From NCBI RefSeq assembly GCF_003148805.1, contig NZ_QGGX01000001.1, positions 124,001 to 188,000 on the forward strand: 64,000 nt of DNA, given 5' to 3'. The number at the start of each line of letters is the position of its first letter. Within the stretch, counting starts at the first letter, position 1. The position numbers and the translations under genes are program-made. This DNA comes from Aminobacter sp. AP02. Its GTDB lineage: Bacteria; Pseudomonadota; Alphaproteobacteria; Rhizobiales; Rhizobiaceae. Under the pieces are notes generated by a model. It made no database searches, had not been told where the DNA came from, and was given only the letters and a program-made list of their open reading frames with translations. Positions 35,422 through 48,139 of this stretch are shown here, one piece after another.

Positions 35422-36366
35422 ATGTCTGTGACAGCGGATCAACAGGGGGCGGCGGTGAGCCGCCCCGGCGGGACCTTCTGGGACCGCCGTTCCATGCGGA
35501 CGAAGCGACTGGTGTGGGTGTGGAGTTTCCTCGCTCTGCCGATCCTGTTCTATTCGGTGATCCGCTTTTACCCGACAATCGAGGCCTTTTGGCTTTCGCT
35601 GACAAATTGGGACCTTTTGAAGCCGCCGCAGTTCATCGGCCTGGCCAATTACGAAAAACTGTTCGCAGACCCGCAGTTCTGGAAGGTGTTCAAGAACACC
35701 TTCGCCTATCTGCTCATCGGCACGCCGATCTCGCTTTTGCTGTCTTTCGTCATCGCCTATCACCTCGACCGCGTACGTTTCATGCACGGGTTGATCCGCG
35801 GCCTGTATTTCCTGCCTTACCTGACCACGGCTGCCGCCATGGCCTGGGTTTGGCGCTGGTTCTATCAACCGGCACCGATCGGCGTGATCAACAATGCGCT
35901 CGGCACACTCGGCATCCCCCAGCAGCCGTTCATCCGCTCGGTCGATCAGGCTTTGCCGTCGATAATGTTTACGGCGATCTGGGCCGGCCTCGGCTTCCAG
36001 ATCATCATCTTCATGGCCGGCCTGCGCTCAATCCCCAACACTTTCTACGAGGCGGCGCGCATCGACGGCCTCGGCGAATGGGCAATCCTGCGCAAGATCA
36101 CGCTGCCGCTTCTCAAGCCCACGACCGTGTTCCTCGTCGTGTTCTCGTCGATCGGCTTCCTGCGCATCTTCGATCAAGTCTACAACATGACCACCAATGA
36201 TCCGGGCGGTCCGCTCGGTTCGACAAAGCCGCTGGTGTTGATGATCTACCAGACGGCGTTCTCGTCCTACGCGATGGGATATGCGGCGGCACAGACGGTC
36301 GTGCTGTTCACCATCCTTTTGTTCGTGTCGCTGTTGCAGCTCTGGATCCTGAGGGAAAAGAAATGA
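35422..36366 (+). CDS. Sugar ABC transporter permease (MalF/UgpA type)
   Basis: This 314-residue inner-membrane permease has six main hydrophobic segments. The EAA loop is visible as YEAARIDGLGEWAILRKITLP, standard for sugar permeases. The chosen ATG is preceded by GCGAAGGC; a TTG one codon earlier is possible. It pairs with the next gene, to which it is coupled by an ATGA overlap. Confidence 0.93.
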   Translation: MSVTADQQGAAVSRPGGTFWDRRSMRTKRLVWVWSFLALPILFYSVIRFYPTIEAFWLSLTNWDLLKPPQFIGLANYEKLFADPQFWKVFKNTFAYLLIGTPISLLLSFVIAYHLDRVRFMHGLIRGLYFLPYLTTAAAMAWVWRWFYQPAPIGVINNALGTLGIPQQPFIRSVDQALPSIMFTAIWAGLGFQIIIFMAGLRSIPNTFYEAARIDGLGEWAILRKITLPLLKPTTVFLVVFSSIGFLRIFDQVYNMTTNDPGGPLGSTKPLVLMIYQTAFSSYAMGYAAAQTVVLFTILLFVSLLQLWILREKK

Positions 36367-37214
36367 GTGCCGTCACCCAAACGCCGGCGCTTTCCCACGC
36401 CAATCTTCGGCCCGGTCGCATTCTCACCTGGACGCTGCTGTTCATCGGCGGCCTGATCATGGTGACGCCGCTGGCCTTCATGTTCTCGACGTCGTTCAAG
36501 ACGGCGGGCCAGGTCTATGACCTCAGGCTCATCCCGGCGGCGCCGACACTCGCCAACTACATCGCCATCCTGGCCGACGGGCGCTTCATGCGCTGGTTCT
36601 TCAACTCGATGTTCGTGGCCGTCATGGTGACGTTGTCGAACGTCTTCTTCGACAGCCTTGTCGGCTACACGCTGGCCAAGTTCGAATTCCGCGGCCGCTA
36701 TTTCATCTTCCTCGCCATCTTGTCGACGCTGATGATCCCGACCGAGATGTTGGTCATCCCGTGGTATCTGATGTCCAGCAAGCTCGGCTGGCTGGACAGC
36801 TACTGGGGCATCATGTTCCCCGGCATGATGACGGCCTTCGGCACCTTCTTGATGAAGCAGTTTTTCGAAGGCGTGCCCAACGACTTCCTCGAAGCGGCGC
36901 GCGTCGATGGCCTGAACGAGTTCCAGATCTTCTGGAAGGTGGCGATGCCACTGGTGACGCCTGCGCTCTCCGCGCTCGCCATCTTCACTTTCCTCGGCAA
37001 CTGGACCGCGTTCTTCTGGCCGCTGATCGTCACCACCAGCCGCGAGCTCTACACGCTGCCGGTGGGCCTATCGAGCTTCGCGGTGGAACAGTCCATCCAG
37101 TGGGAAATGATCATGACCGGTGCGGCGATCGCCACGCTGCCGACCCTGATCGTCTTCATCGTCCTGCAGCGCTACATCGTCCGCGGCGTCATGCTCGCCG
37201 GGCTCAAGGGATAA
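36363..37214 (+). CDS. Sugar ABC transporter permease (MalG/UgpE type)
   Basis: This 283-residue permease has the MalG-type EAA loop (LEAARVDGLNEFQIFWKVAMP) and a typical C-terminus ending in QRYIVRGVMLAGLKG. The start lies in the ATGA overlap with the first permease. The next gene begins four bases after its stop. Confidence 0.94.
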   Translation: MSAVTQTPALSHANLRPGRILTWTLLFIGGLIMVTPLAFMFSTSFKTAGQVYDLRLIPAAPTLANYIAILADGRFMRWFFNSMFVAVMVTLSNVFFDSLVGYTLAKFEFRGRYFIFLAILSTLMIPTEMLVIPWYLMSSKLGWLDSYWGIMFPGMMTAFGTFLMKQFFEGVPNDFLEAARVDGLNEFQIFWKVAMPLVTPALSALAIFTFLGNWTAFFWPLIVTTSRELYTLPVGLSSFAVEQSIQWEMIMTGAAIATLPTLIVFIVLQRYIVRGVMLAGLKG

Positions 37215-37217
37215 GAC

Positions 37218-38731
37218 ATGCCTGAACTGAACCCCAAGCTCGCCGACAAGAGCGTTTTCCCCGATCCTGTCTACAAGGAAACGGTGCTGAAGCCGCTGTT
37301 CGACGGCGCCAAGACCCACCATGTCGACGGCTTCCGCGCCATCGACCGCGCGCATCTGGTGATGCTGACCGAGACCGGTATCCTCGACGCCAAGCAAGCG
37401 TCGGCCATTGCCGGTGCGCTCGAAGCCATCGACCGCGAAGTCGATCCGTCGACGCTGGTCTATACCGGTGAGGTCGAGGACTTCTTCTTCCTCATCGAAA
37501 AGGAATTGAAGGCCCGCCTTGGCGCAGACGTCGCCGGACGCCTGCACACCTCGCGTTCGCGCAACGACATAGACCACACCCTGTTCAAGCTCGGCCTCAA
37601 GCAGCGCATCGACGCCCTGATGGTCAAGGCGCGGCATTTGCTGGGCGCCATGATCGACGCGGCCGAGCGGGAAAAGGCAACGCTGATCGTTGCTTATACC
37701 CATGGTCAACCGGCACAGCCTTCGACTTTCGGGCACTACCTGTCGGCTGCTATCGAGGTGCTGATCCGCGACATCGAGCGTTTTGAAGAAGCGCGGAAAA
37801 TTGTCGACCTGTCGCCGATGGGCGCTGCTGCCATCACGACTTCGGGCTTCCCGATCGACCGTCAACGTGTCGCCGATCTGCTCGGTTTTGCGGCCCCATT
37901 GCGCAATTCCTACAGCTGCATCGCGGCATCGGACTACATCACCTCGACCTATTCGGCGATCGAACTGATGTTCCTGCATCTCGGCCGCCTGATCCAGGAC
38001 TTCCAGTTCTGGACGAGCTTCGAGGTCGGTCAGGTCTATGTGCCGAACGCCTTCGTGCAGATCTCCTCGATCATGCCGCAGAAGCGCAACCCGGTGCCGA
38101 TCGAGCATATGCGTTTGCTCGCCAGCCAGACCATGGGCCGCGCCCGCACCGTGCTGGGTGTCATCCACAACACGCCGTTCACCGACATGAACGACAGCGA
38201 GGGTGAAACCCAGTCGATGGGCTATGAGGCGTTCACCGCCGCGTCCCGCGTGCTCGACCTGCTCGCGGCTTTCGTCGGGGCAATCCGCATCGACCCGGAG
38301 CGCGTGGCCGAAAGCATCCGCCGCTCCTGCATCACCATCACCGAGCTGGCCGACTCGCTGGTCCGCATCGAAGGCCTGTCCTTCCGCGAGGCGCACGAGA
38401 TTGCTGCGACCGTCGCAAAGGCTGTGGTCGCGGCTGGCGGCGGCCTCGCCAAGGACGGCTACGGCCCGTTCCTCGACGCCTTCAGGCATTCGACCGGCCG
38501 CGAGCCGAGCTTCGGCCGTGACAAGTTCGAAGAGATCGTTTCGCCGGAACATTTCGTCGCGGTGCGCGACCGCTTTGGCGGTCCGGCACCCGCACCGATG
38601 GCCGAGGCGATTGGCGTCTACAGGGACAAGGCTGCGGCGTTTGAAGCCGTGGCAAACGAACATGCCGGGCACGAGGCGAAAGCCGCGAGAGAACTCGGCG
38701 AGAAATTCAAGGCACTGGTAGGGGCGCTCTG

Positions 38732-38732
<1 letters not shown>
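37218..38732 (+). CDS. Argininosuccinate lyase-family protein in a sugar operon (ArgH paralogue)
   Basis: This 504-residue fumarase/aspartase-superfamily lyase is longer than ArgH (about 460). The catalytic elements remain: YTH in YTHGQPAQPSTFGH, and SSIMPQKRNP with the flexible-loop serine. Several ArgH substrate-binding segments are altered. LHTGRSRNDQVATD is here LHTSRSRNDIDHTLF, EDIH is EDFF, and GSSxMPQKKNPD is ISSIMPQKRNPVP. The gene is embedded between the permease and ATPase genes of a sugar transporter and overlaps the ATPase start. It is therefore unlikely to be the biosynthetic enzyme and probably eliminates fumarate or a related acid from the imported compound. The true substrate is unknown. 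Confidence 0.88.
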
Positions 38733-39765
<1,033 letters not shown>

Positions 39766-39769
<4 letters not shown>

Positions 39770-40680
39770 CTTCGGGAAATGCCAAGCGTCCGGCGGTGCT
39801 CAGCATCGGGCGGATTTACTGCGACCTCATTTTCACCGGCCTGGCATCCCTGCCTGAGCCAGGACGCGAGGTGTTTGCGCAAGACATGAAGATGGCCGCC
39901 GGTGGCGGCGCGTTCATCGCCGCTGCCCACATGGCCCATGCCGGCCGCCAGGTGGCGCTGGTGGCGCGCCTCGGCACCGACCCCTTGTCGACCGGGATCG
40001 AGCCAGAACTCAGCGCCAGCAACGTCGATCTTCGTTTCGTTGAGCATTCGGCCGCTGCTGGACCGCAGGTCACCGTGGCCAGTGTGATCGGCAACGACCG
40101 CGCGTTCCTGTCGCGGCGCGCCGGAACGGCGCTGCCGACAACACTTGCGGCGGCGCTCGACTGGAGCGAGGCGGGTCATCTGCACATCGCCGAATACGCC
40201 ACGCTGCACGAGATTCCCGATTTGGTGACGCGTGCCAAGGCGAAGGGGCTGACCGTCTCGCTCGATCCAAGCTGGGACGAGACGCTGATCTATGAGTCCG
40301 AACTGCTTGAGCACTGTGTCGGAGTCGATATCTTCCTGCCCAACATGGAAGAGGCCACCGCGATCACGCGTGAGAGCGATCCGATCGCAGCGATCGAGAT
40401 CCTGTCCAAGGCTTTCCCTGTGGTTGCCCTGAAGGCGGGCGGCGAGGGCGCATGGCTGAAGGCCAACGGCCAGTTGCTTCACCGACGGGCGGAAGAAGTT
40501 CCGGTCATAGACACGACAGGTGCAGGCGACGCCTTCAATGCCGGGTTCATCGACGCCTGGCTCAGCGGACAGTCTGAGGAAGCCTGCCTTGCCGCCGGCA
40601 TCACCTATGGCAGCCTTGCCGTACAGGCCGCAGGCGGCTCGGCGATCCTGCGCCAGCCGCTACGCCGCGCCGCAGGCTGA
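39766..40680 (+). CDS. PfkB family carbohydrate kinase
   Basis: This 304-residue cytoplasmic kinase of the ribokinase/PfkB family has the N-terminal substrate motif region (AAGGGAFIAAAHMAHAGRQV) and the C-terminal PfkB signature with catalytic Asp (DTTGAGDAFNAGFI, about residues 245-258). It would phosphorylate the sugar or nucleoside moiety after import. It is the last gene of the operon and is followed by a strong terminator. Confidence 0.92.
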
Positions 40681-40692
40681 CAACGTCAAGGC

Positions 40693-40723
40693 GGCCGTAG
40701 CGAGATATGGTTTCGCTACGGCC
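40693..40723. terminator. Bidirectional terminator between PfkB kinase and thiolase genes
   Basis: GGCCGTAGCGA pairs perfectly over 11 bases with TCGCTACGGCC around a nine-base loop. The right arm contains the thiolase stop codon. The two operons converge here. Confidence 0.75.
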
Positions 40724-41914
40724 GGCTAATCAGCAGCGAGATGCCCTGGCCGACGCCGATGCACATGGTGGCAAGCGCGCGTTTCGAGTTTTGCAGGTCG
40801 AGCTCCAACGCGGCCGTCAGTGCGAGACGCGCACCCGACATGCCGAGCGGATGTCCGAGTGCGATGGCGCCTCCGTTCACGTTGACGTGGGCTGCATCGT
40901 CGGCGAGGCCAAGCTCGCGCATGCAGGCCAGCGACTGGGCGGCAAAGGCCTCATTGAGTTCGATCAAGTCGATGTCTGCGATGGTCAGGCCAGCACGATC
41001 CAGAAGCTTGCGCGTTGATGCCACCGGACCGATGCCCATGATGCGGGGGGCGACACCCGAGGTGGCCATGCCGTCGACCTTGGCGAGCGGCTTGAGACCG
41101 TAGCGCTCTGCCGCGCGCGCGGACGCGAGGATCACGGCCGCAGCCCCGTCGTTGACGCCTGAGGCGTTGCCAGCTGTCACCGTGCCGCCGGTGCGGAATG
41201 GTGCTGGCAAGCTGGCGAGTTTTTCGATTGTCGTTTCGCGCGGGTGCTCGTCATGCTCGACGACAGTCGCCTCGCCCTTGCGCCCCTTGATGGTGACAGG
41301 GGCGATCTCGCGAGCGAACCGGCCGCTCTTCAGAGCGACGGCGGCGCGCGCCTGGCTGCGCAAGGCGAATTGGTCCTGATCGTTCCGCGAGATGGAAAAC
41401 TCCGCCGCGACGTTTTCGGCTGTCTCCGGCATGGAATCGATGCCGTATTGCTTTTCCATCAGCGGATTGACGAAACGCCAGCCGATGGTGGTGTCGAATA
41501 TCTCGGCGCTGCGCTGGAAGGCGCTTGTCGCCTTCGGCATGACGAAGGGCGCGCGCGACATGCTTTCGACCCCGCCCGCAATGATGATCTCGGCCTCACC
41601 CAGCTTGATGGCGCGCGCGGCATAACCCACCGCGTCGAGACCAGAGCCACAGAGCCGGTTGATGGTCGTCCCAGCCGCCGTCTCCGGCAGACCTGCAAGC
41701 AATGCGGCCATGCGAGCGACATTGCGGTTGTCTTCGCCAGCCTGGTTGGCGCAGCCGAGCACGACCTCGTCAATCTGTTCGATGGGAATGGCGGGGAAGC
41801 GCGCCAGCGCCTCGCGGATGGCATGGGCGGCGAGATCGTCGGGGCGAACGGATGCAAGTGCACCGCCATAACGGCCGATCGGGGTGCGGACGCCGCCGAC
41901 AATGTAGGCGTCGC

Positions 41915-41918
<4 letters not shown>
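40716..41918 (-). CDS. Acetyl-CoA acyltransferase, 3-oxoadipyl-CoA thiolase type
   Basis: This 400-residue thiolase splits a 3-oxoacyl-CoA with CoA. The nucleophile is in [12 protein letters not shown] (about residue 91), the catalytic His in [16 protein letters not shown] and the acid/base Cys in MCIGVGQG. The N-terminus ([20 protein letters not shown]) and GMSGAR instead of GASGAR match the PcaF/PaaJ subgroup that makes acetyl-CoA and succinyl-CoA. It is the last gene of the large minus-strand aroyl-CoA operon and overlaps the upstream gene. Confidence 0.93.
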
Positions 41919-43894
<1,976 letters not shown>

Positions 43895-43900
43895 TGGGGC

Positions 43901-44296
43901 CTACTCGGGAATGACGGCTGTGGCCTGGATCTCGATCTTGGCGCGGTCCTCGACCAGCGCCACGACCTGCATGGCGGCCATGGCCGGGAAATGCCGGCCG
44001 ATGACCTCGCGATAGGCCTGACCGAGGCCGCGCAGGTTTTCGGTGTATTCCTTTTTGTCGGTGAAATACCAGGTCATCGAGGTGATGTGGTGCGGCTCCG
44101 CACCACCGGCGCGCAGCACGGCAACAACGTTTTCCAGTGTCTGGCGCACCTGGCCAACGAAGTCGTCGGTCTCGAATTCGCAATTGCCGTTCCAGCCGAT
44201 CTGACCGCCGACGAAGACGGTGCGGCCTTTGGCTGCGACGCCATTTGAGTAGCCGATCGGCTTCGCCCATCCCTCGGGCTGCAGGATCTCATGCAT
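43901..44296 (-). CDS. RidA/YjgF family protein lacking the family's key arginine
   Basis: This 131-residue trimer-forming protein has the RidA core (GRTVFVGGQIGWNGNCEF). The active RidA branch hydrolyses enamines/imines with an Arg in a PARxxV motif; here the segment reads FPAMAAMQV, so Met replaces that Arg. It starts at the ATG at 44296, overlapping the thioesterase end by eight bases; a longer frame upstream is a shadow. Because the operon is of the kind that acts on 2-aminobenzoyl-CoA, an enamine-processing role is attractive, but the missing Arg argues for a different chemistry. Family assignment is firm, function is not. Confidence 0.85.
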   Translation of the reverse strand: MHEILQPEGWAKPIGYSNGVAAKGRTVFVGGQIGWNGNCEFETDDFVGQVRQTLENVVAVLRAGGAEPHHITSMTWYFTDKKEYTENLRGLGQAYREVIGRHFPAMAAMQVVALVEDRAKIEIQATAVIPE

Positions 44297-44705
44297 CTTG
44301 TGTCTCCAGGCATTTTTCGAGCGCGGCACGGATGTCGTCCGGCCAGGCAAGCGATTTGTGAGTGTCGAGCGAGGTCGCAACGACGCTATGGCAGGCGCTC
44401 CAAAGCAGGGTGCCCGCCGCCGAAACTGTGTGCTCCAGGTCGAGCGAGGAGCGGCCGATCCGGCGCACCGAAAGCTCGAAATCGAGCGTGTCGCCGTGGA
44501 AGCCGGGATGGACGAAGGTGAGATCGAGCCTGACAGTCGGCGTGCCGATGCGCCGCTCGGTGATCAGCTCTTTCCACGGCGCGCCGACCGAACCGAAAAA
44601 CTCCTCCAGTACCCCCACCAGGATGTTCAGGTAGGAGGGGAAATAGGCGATCCCCGAGGGATCGCAGTCGCCGAACCGCAGCGGCCGGCTGGTGCGGAAG
44701 GTCAC
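44289..44705 (-). CDS. Acyl-CoA thioesterase (4-hydroxybenzoyl-CoA thioesterase family)
   Basis: This 138-residue hotdog-fold protein has the family motif FGDCDPSGIAYFPSY near residue 11 with the catalytic Asp. It would release CoA from an aroyl- or ring-derived acyl-CoA, either as a step or as relief from CoA trapping. It lies between acyl-CoA dehydrogenase (11 bases upstream) and the RidA-like gene (overlapping), within the same operon. Confidence 0.88.
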   Translation of the reverse strand: MTFRTSRPLRFGDCDPSGIAYFPSYLNILVGVLEEFFGSVGAPWKELITERRIGTPTVRLDLTFVHPGFHGDTLDFELSVRRIGRSSLDLEHTVSAAGTLLWSACHSVVATSLDTHKSLAWPDDIRAALEKCLETQDA

Positions 44706-44716
44706 GGCAGCGTCCT

Positions 44717-45910
44717 CTATTTCGCGGCCTTCATCAGCTCGCGGCCGATGATCAGCTTTTGCACTTCGGTGGCACCCTCATAGATGCGCAGCGCGCGGAT
44801 CTCACGGTAGAGCCGCTCGGTGATCTCGCCGACGCGCACGCCGCGCCCACCAAACATCTGCAGCGCCTGGTCGATCACCCACTGGGCATTTTCCGTCGCC
44901 GTCATCTTGGCCATGGCGGCCTCGCGCGTTATCGGCAGCTTTTGTACGTCTCGGCGCCAGGCGGTGCGCACGGTGAGCAGTGAGGCGGCGTCGATGGCAG
45001 TTGCCATCTCGCCCAACGTGCTCTGCGCGGTCGGCAGGTCGGCGAGTGTCGCGCCGAACATCTTTCGCGACTTGGCGTGTGCGACTGCCTCATCAAGCGC
45101 ACGGCGGGCAAAGCCAAGCGCGGCAGCGGCTACCGACGGGCGGAAGATGTCGAGCGTGCGCATGGCGATCTTGAAGCCTTCGCCGGGCGTTCCCAAAAGC
45201 TGCGATGCCGGGATGCGGCAATTGTCGAAACGGACGCGGGCAAGCGGGTGCGGCGCGATGGTTTCGATGCGCTCTGCGATGGAAAAGCCGGGCGTATTGG
45301 CAAAGACGACAAAAGCCGAGATGCCGCGCGTGCCAGGCGCTTCGCCGGTGCGGGCAAAGACAGTGTAGACGTCGGCGATGCCGCCGTTGGAAATGAAGAT
45401 TTTCTCGCCGTCGAGGACATAGTGGTCGCCGTCGCGGCGAGCGCTGGTGCTCATCGCGGCGACGTCCGATCCTGCGTCCGGCTCGGTCAGCGCGAAAGCA
45501 GAGATCAGCTCGCCCTTGGCGATTTTCGGCAGGATGTGTTCTTTCAACTCGGCCGAACCGGACAGGCTGATCGCGCCGGTGCCGAGGCCCTGCATGGCGA
45601 ATGCGAAGTCGGCGAGGCCGTCGGAATAGGCCAGCGTTTCGCGGATCAGGCAGAGCGAGCGGCTGTCGATTTCCTCGGACACACCGCCGAATGCCGCCGG
45701 CACGCAATGCCTAAGAATGCCCGCCGCGCCAAGTGCTGCGACCAGCTTCTTGCAGGCCGCATCAGCGTCGGCATGATCGATCTCGCCGAGCCCGCCATTG
45801 GCGACGAAGCCATCGAGTTCGGCGGCGAGCGCACGATGGCTGTCGGCGAAGAACGGCCAGTCGAGATGGTCGCGGGCCGGTGCGCCGGCAGGCATCAGGT
45901 GCGCGGCCAT
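44717..45910 (-). CDS. Acyl-CoA dehydrogenase
   Basis: This 397-residue FAD enzyme has the family pattern [15 protein letters not shown] (FAD/substrate loop), [13 protein letters not shown], and the C-terminal segment [22 protein letters not shown] with the usual catalytic glutamate position. It probably introduces a double bond into the partially reduced ring or ring-opened CoA ester. Three bases separate it from the enoyl-CoA hydratase gene upstream. Confidence 0.92.
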   Translation of the reverse strand: MAAHLMPAGAPARDHLDWPFFADSHRALAAELDGFVANGGLGEIDHADADAACKKLVAALGAAGILRHCVPAAFGGVSEEIDSRSLCLIRETLAYSDGLADFAFAMQGLGTGAISLSGSAELKEHILPKIAKGELISAFALTEPDAGSDVAAMSTSARRDGDHYVLDGEKIFISNGGIADVYTVFARTGEAPGTRGISAFVVFANTPGFSIAERIETIAPHPLARVRFDNCRIPASQLLGTPGEGFKIAMRTLDIFRPSVAAAALGFARRALDEAVAHAKSRKMFGATLADLPTAQSTLGEMATAIDAASLLTVRTAWRRDVQKLPITREAAMAKMTATENAQWVIDQALQMFGGRGVRVGEITERLYREIRALRIYEGATEVQKLIIGRELMKAAK

Positions 45911-45913
45911 GGC

Positions 45914-46756
45914 TTAGTTCCCCTTGAATTCGGGCTTGGTCTTTGCGGCGAAGGCCTCGAAGGCACGGCGGAAATCGCCTGTCGCCATGCAGATCGCCTG
46001 CGCCTGCGCTTCGGACTCGATCAGCTGGTCGATGCCCATCGCCCATTCCTGGTCGAGCATCTTCTTGGTCATCGCATGCGCGAACCACGGGCCGTCAGCC
46101 AGGTTGCGCGCGAATTTCTGTGCCTCAACGAGCAAGCTGGAGCGCTCGTGCAGCGCGTTGTAGAACCCCCAGGCATGGCCCTCGGCAGCGGTCATCACGC
46201 GACCGGTGAACAAAAGCTCGGCGGCGCGGCCCTGGCCGATGATGCGCGGAAGGATGCCGCAGGCGCCCATGTCCGCACCGGCCAGGCCAACGCGAGCGAA
46301 CAAGAACGCGGTCTTGGCCTCGGGTGTGGCGACACGGAAGTCGGACGCCATGGCAAGGATCGCGCCGGCACCGGCACAGATGCCGTCGACAGCCGCTATG
46401 ACCGGCTGCGGGCAGGCGCGGATCTGGCGCACCAGGTCGCCGGTCATGCGGGTGAAGTCGAGCAGGTCGGGCATCGACATATGCGTCAGCGGTTCGATGA
46501 TGTCGAAGACATCGCCGCCGGAGGAGAAGTTGTTGTCTGCTCCGCTCAGCACCACGGCGCGAACGTCGCTGGCGCGTGCCAGCGATCTGAACAGGTCGGT
46601 GAGCTCCTCGTAGCTTTCGAAGGTCAGCGGGTTCTTCTTCTCGGGACGGTTGAGCGTGATGGTGGCGACGCGACCGTCAGCATCCGTCTCGAACAGGAAG
46701 TGCTTGGCCTTGTGGCCCTTGAACGGGCGCTTCTTGTCCTGCATCGGGTTTGTCAC
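45914..46756 (-). CDS. Enoyl-CoA hydratase/isomerase family protein
   Basis: This 280-residue crotonase has [13 protein letters not shown], the oxyanion-hole segment [15 protein letters not shown] and [21 protein letters not shown]. The catalytic acid positions differ from mitochondrial-type hydratase ([19 protein letters not shown] carries an Asp where Glu is usual), so it may be a specialised ring hydratase or hydrolase in aroyl-CoA breakdown. It lies between the cupin gene and acyl-CoA dehydrogenase in the same operon. Confidence 0.9.
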   Translation of the reverse strand: MTNPMQDKKRPFKGHKAKHFLFETDADGRVATITLNRPEKKNPLTFESYEELTDLFRSLARASDVRAVVLSGADNNFSSGGDVFDIIEPLTHMSMPDLLDFTRMTGDLVRQIRACPQPVIAAVDGICAGAGAILAMASDFRVATPEAKTAFLFARVGLAGADMGACGILPRIIGQGRAAELLFTGRVMTAAEGHAWGFYNALHERSSLLVEAQKFARNLADGPWFAHAMTKKMLDQEWAMGIDQLIESEAQAQAICMATGDFRRAFEAFAAKTKPEFKGN

Positions 46757-46792
46757 GGATCGCTCCTTGTCACGTCGCTATATTTTCTTGCT

Positions 46793-47245
46793 TCAGTCGT
46801 TCGCCGACGGTGGAAGAAAATCCACTTCATGCGCGGCAGAAATCTTCACGACTTCTTCCGGGTCGCCGAGGTTGTCGAGCTTGCTGAACAACTCCTCGAG
46901 CATGCCTGCCGGCGAAACCCAAAAGAGCGCCCGGGTCGGCTTGTCGGACTTGTTGAAATAGCCATGCGGAACACCGCGCGGCATCCGCACAAGATCTCCA
47001 GCCTTGGCCTTGAACCATTGCCCGTCGAGCTTCAGATCGAGTTCGCCTTCCTGCACCAGGATAAATTCATCCTGCGTTGGATGGATATGCACGGGGACGA
47101 ACTGCCCCGGCGCGCTGTTTGTCTCAAAGGCGAATGTCGCGTCGCAAACCGCTTTCGGAAAATAGACCTGACCAAGAATGTTCCACTGCTTGCCCTCGAA
47201 GCCGTGACCGTCGCGCGTAATTCCCTTTTCGAGATTTCCTGCCAT
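46793..47245 (-). CDS. Cupin domain protein
   Basis: This 150-residue single-domain cupin has the two metal-binding motifs: PVHIHPTQDEFILVQEGELD and PRGVPHGYFN. The start is the ATG at 47245 behind GGGGAGGT; an upstream start would add 20 residues without similarity. In this operon it may be a ring-modifying dioxygenase or isomerase, or a stabilising protein; the length fits small aromatic-pathway cupins. The function is not assignable beyond the family. Confidence 0.85.
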   Translation of the reverse strand: MAGNLEKGITRDGHGFEGKQWNILGQVYFPKAVCDATFAFETNSAPGQFVPVHIHPTQDEFILVQEGELDLKLDGQWFKAKAGDLVRMPRGVPHGYFNKSDKPTRALFWVSPAGMLEELFSKLDNLGDPEEVVKISAAHEVDFLPPSAND

Positions 47246-47347
47246 GTCTACCTCCCCGTTGATTAGCTTTGCCTCGGTATCAATTCCTGTTTGCCGTACC
47301 TGCAACGTCGCCAGCGGGCTAAGCCCTATTTCCCGTTTGAAGCCTGC

Positions 47348-48139
47348 TCATCCTCCCAGAACTTCGCCACCGGCAACCGGGATAGCCTGGCCTGTGATCG
47401 CGGTTGCCCTTTCAGAGGCGAGCCAGAGCACTGTGTCGGCAACCTCCCGCGGGGTGACCAGCCGTCCTTGCGGGTTTGCACGGGCAAGGCTGGCGCGCGC
47501 CTCATCAACCGTGCGGCCTGTCTTGCCACTGATCGTTTCGACGGCACCATCAAGCAGCGGCGTGTCGGTAAAGCCGGGGCAAACCGCGTTGACGGTAACG
47601 TCGGTGCGCGCGAGTTCGAGCGCCAGCGCGCGGGTCATGCCGATCACGCCATGCTTTGAAGCACAGTAGGCGGAGACATAAGCATAACCAGTCAGGCCGG
47701 CGGTGCTTGCTACGTTGACGATGCGACCGTTGCCGGCGCGCTTGACCGAGGCAAGTGCTGCCTGTGTGACCAGGAAAGTGCCGGTGAGGTTGATGCCTAT
47801 CACCCGGTTCCACATGGCAAGATCGGTCTTGTCGAACGGTGCCGAGGGTGCTTCGCCGGCACAGTTGACCAAAACGGCGATGTCGCCTGCCTGGGTGATC
47901 GCCTTGGCGATGCCTGCCTCAACCGACCGCGCGTCGGTGACGTCGAAGCCATCGAGTACAAAGGCCTCGCCACCGCCGGCGGCGATCTCAGCGCGAACTG
48001 CTTCCAGCGGCGCAGCACGGCGACCGCTCAGGCTGACACGGTGCCCATTCGCCGCAAGCGCAATAGCGATGGCGCGGCCGATGCCGCTACCGGCACCGGT
48101 GACCAAAGCGTGACGCCCGTTCTTGCCTTGATTGTTCAT
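47348..48139 (-). CDS. SDR family oxidoreductase
   Basis: This 263-residue NAD(P)-dependent short-chain dehydrogenase has the cofactor motif TGAGSGIG at 15-22, NCAG, and the catalytic SAYCASK with Ser upstream (NVASTAG). It overlaps the start of the monooxygenase/OYE fusion's stop by four bases, so it is translated with it. It probably oxidises or reduces the ring keto/hydroxyl group produced by that enzyme. Confidence 0.93.
   Translation of the reverse strand: MNNQGKNGRHALVTGAGSGIGRAIAIALAANGHRVSLSGRRAAPLEAVRAEIAAGGGEAFVLDGFDVTDARSVEAGIAKAITQAGDIAVLVNCAGEAPSAPFDKTDLAMWNRVIGINLTGTFLVTQAALASVKRAGNGRIVNVASTAGLTGYAYVSAYCASKHGVIGMTRALALELARTDVTVNAVCPGFTDTPLLDGAVETISGKTGRTVDEARASLARANPQGRLVTPREVADTVLWLASERATAITGQAIPVAGGEVLGG

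Noticed and set aside
34105-35868. 587-residue minus-strand open frame opposite the sugar receptor and permease genes
   Set aside because: Crosses two well-supported genes and lacks any motif; shadow frame.
37068-38672. 534-residue minus-strand open frame opposite the lyase gene
   Set aside because: No recognisable family features and antisense to a gene with clear MPQK-type lyase motifs.
45077-47266. 729-residue plus-strand open frame opposite acyl-CoA dehydrogenase, hydratase and cupin genes
   Set aside because: Same reasoning: composition typical of antisense shadow, no domains, no ribosome-binding site.
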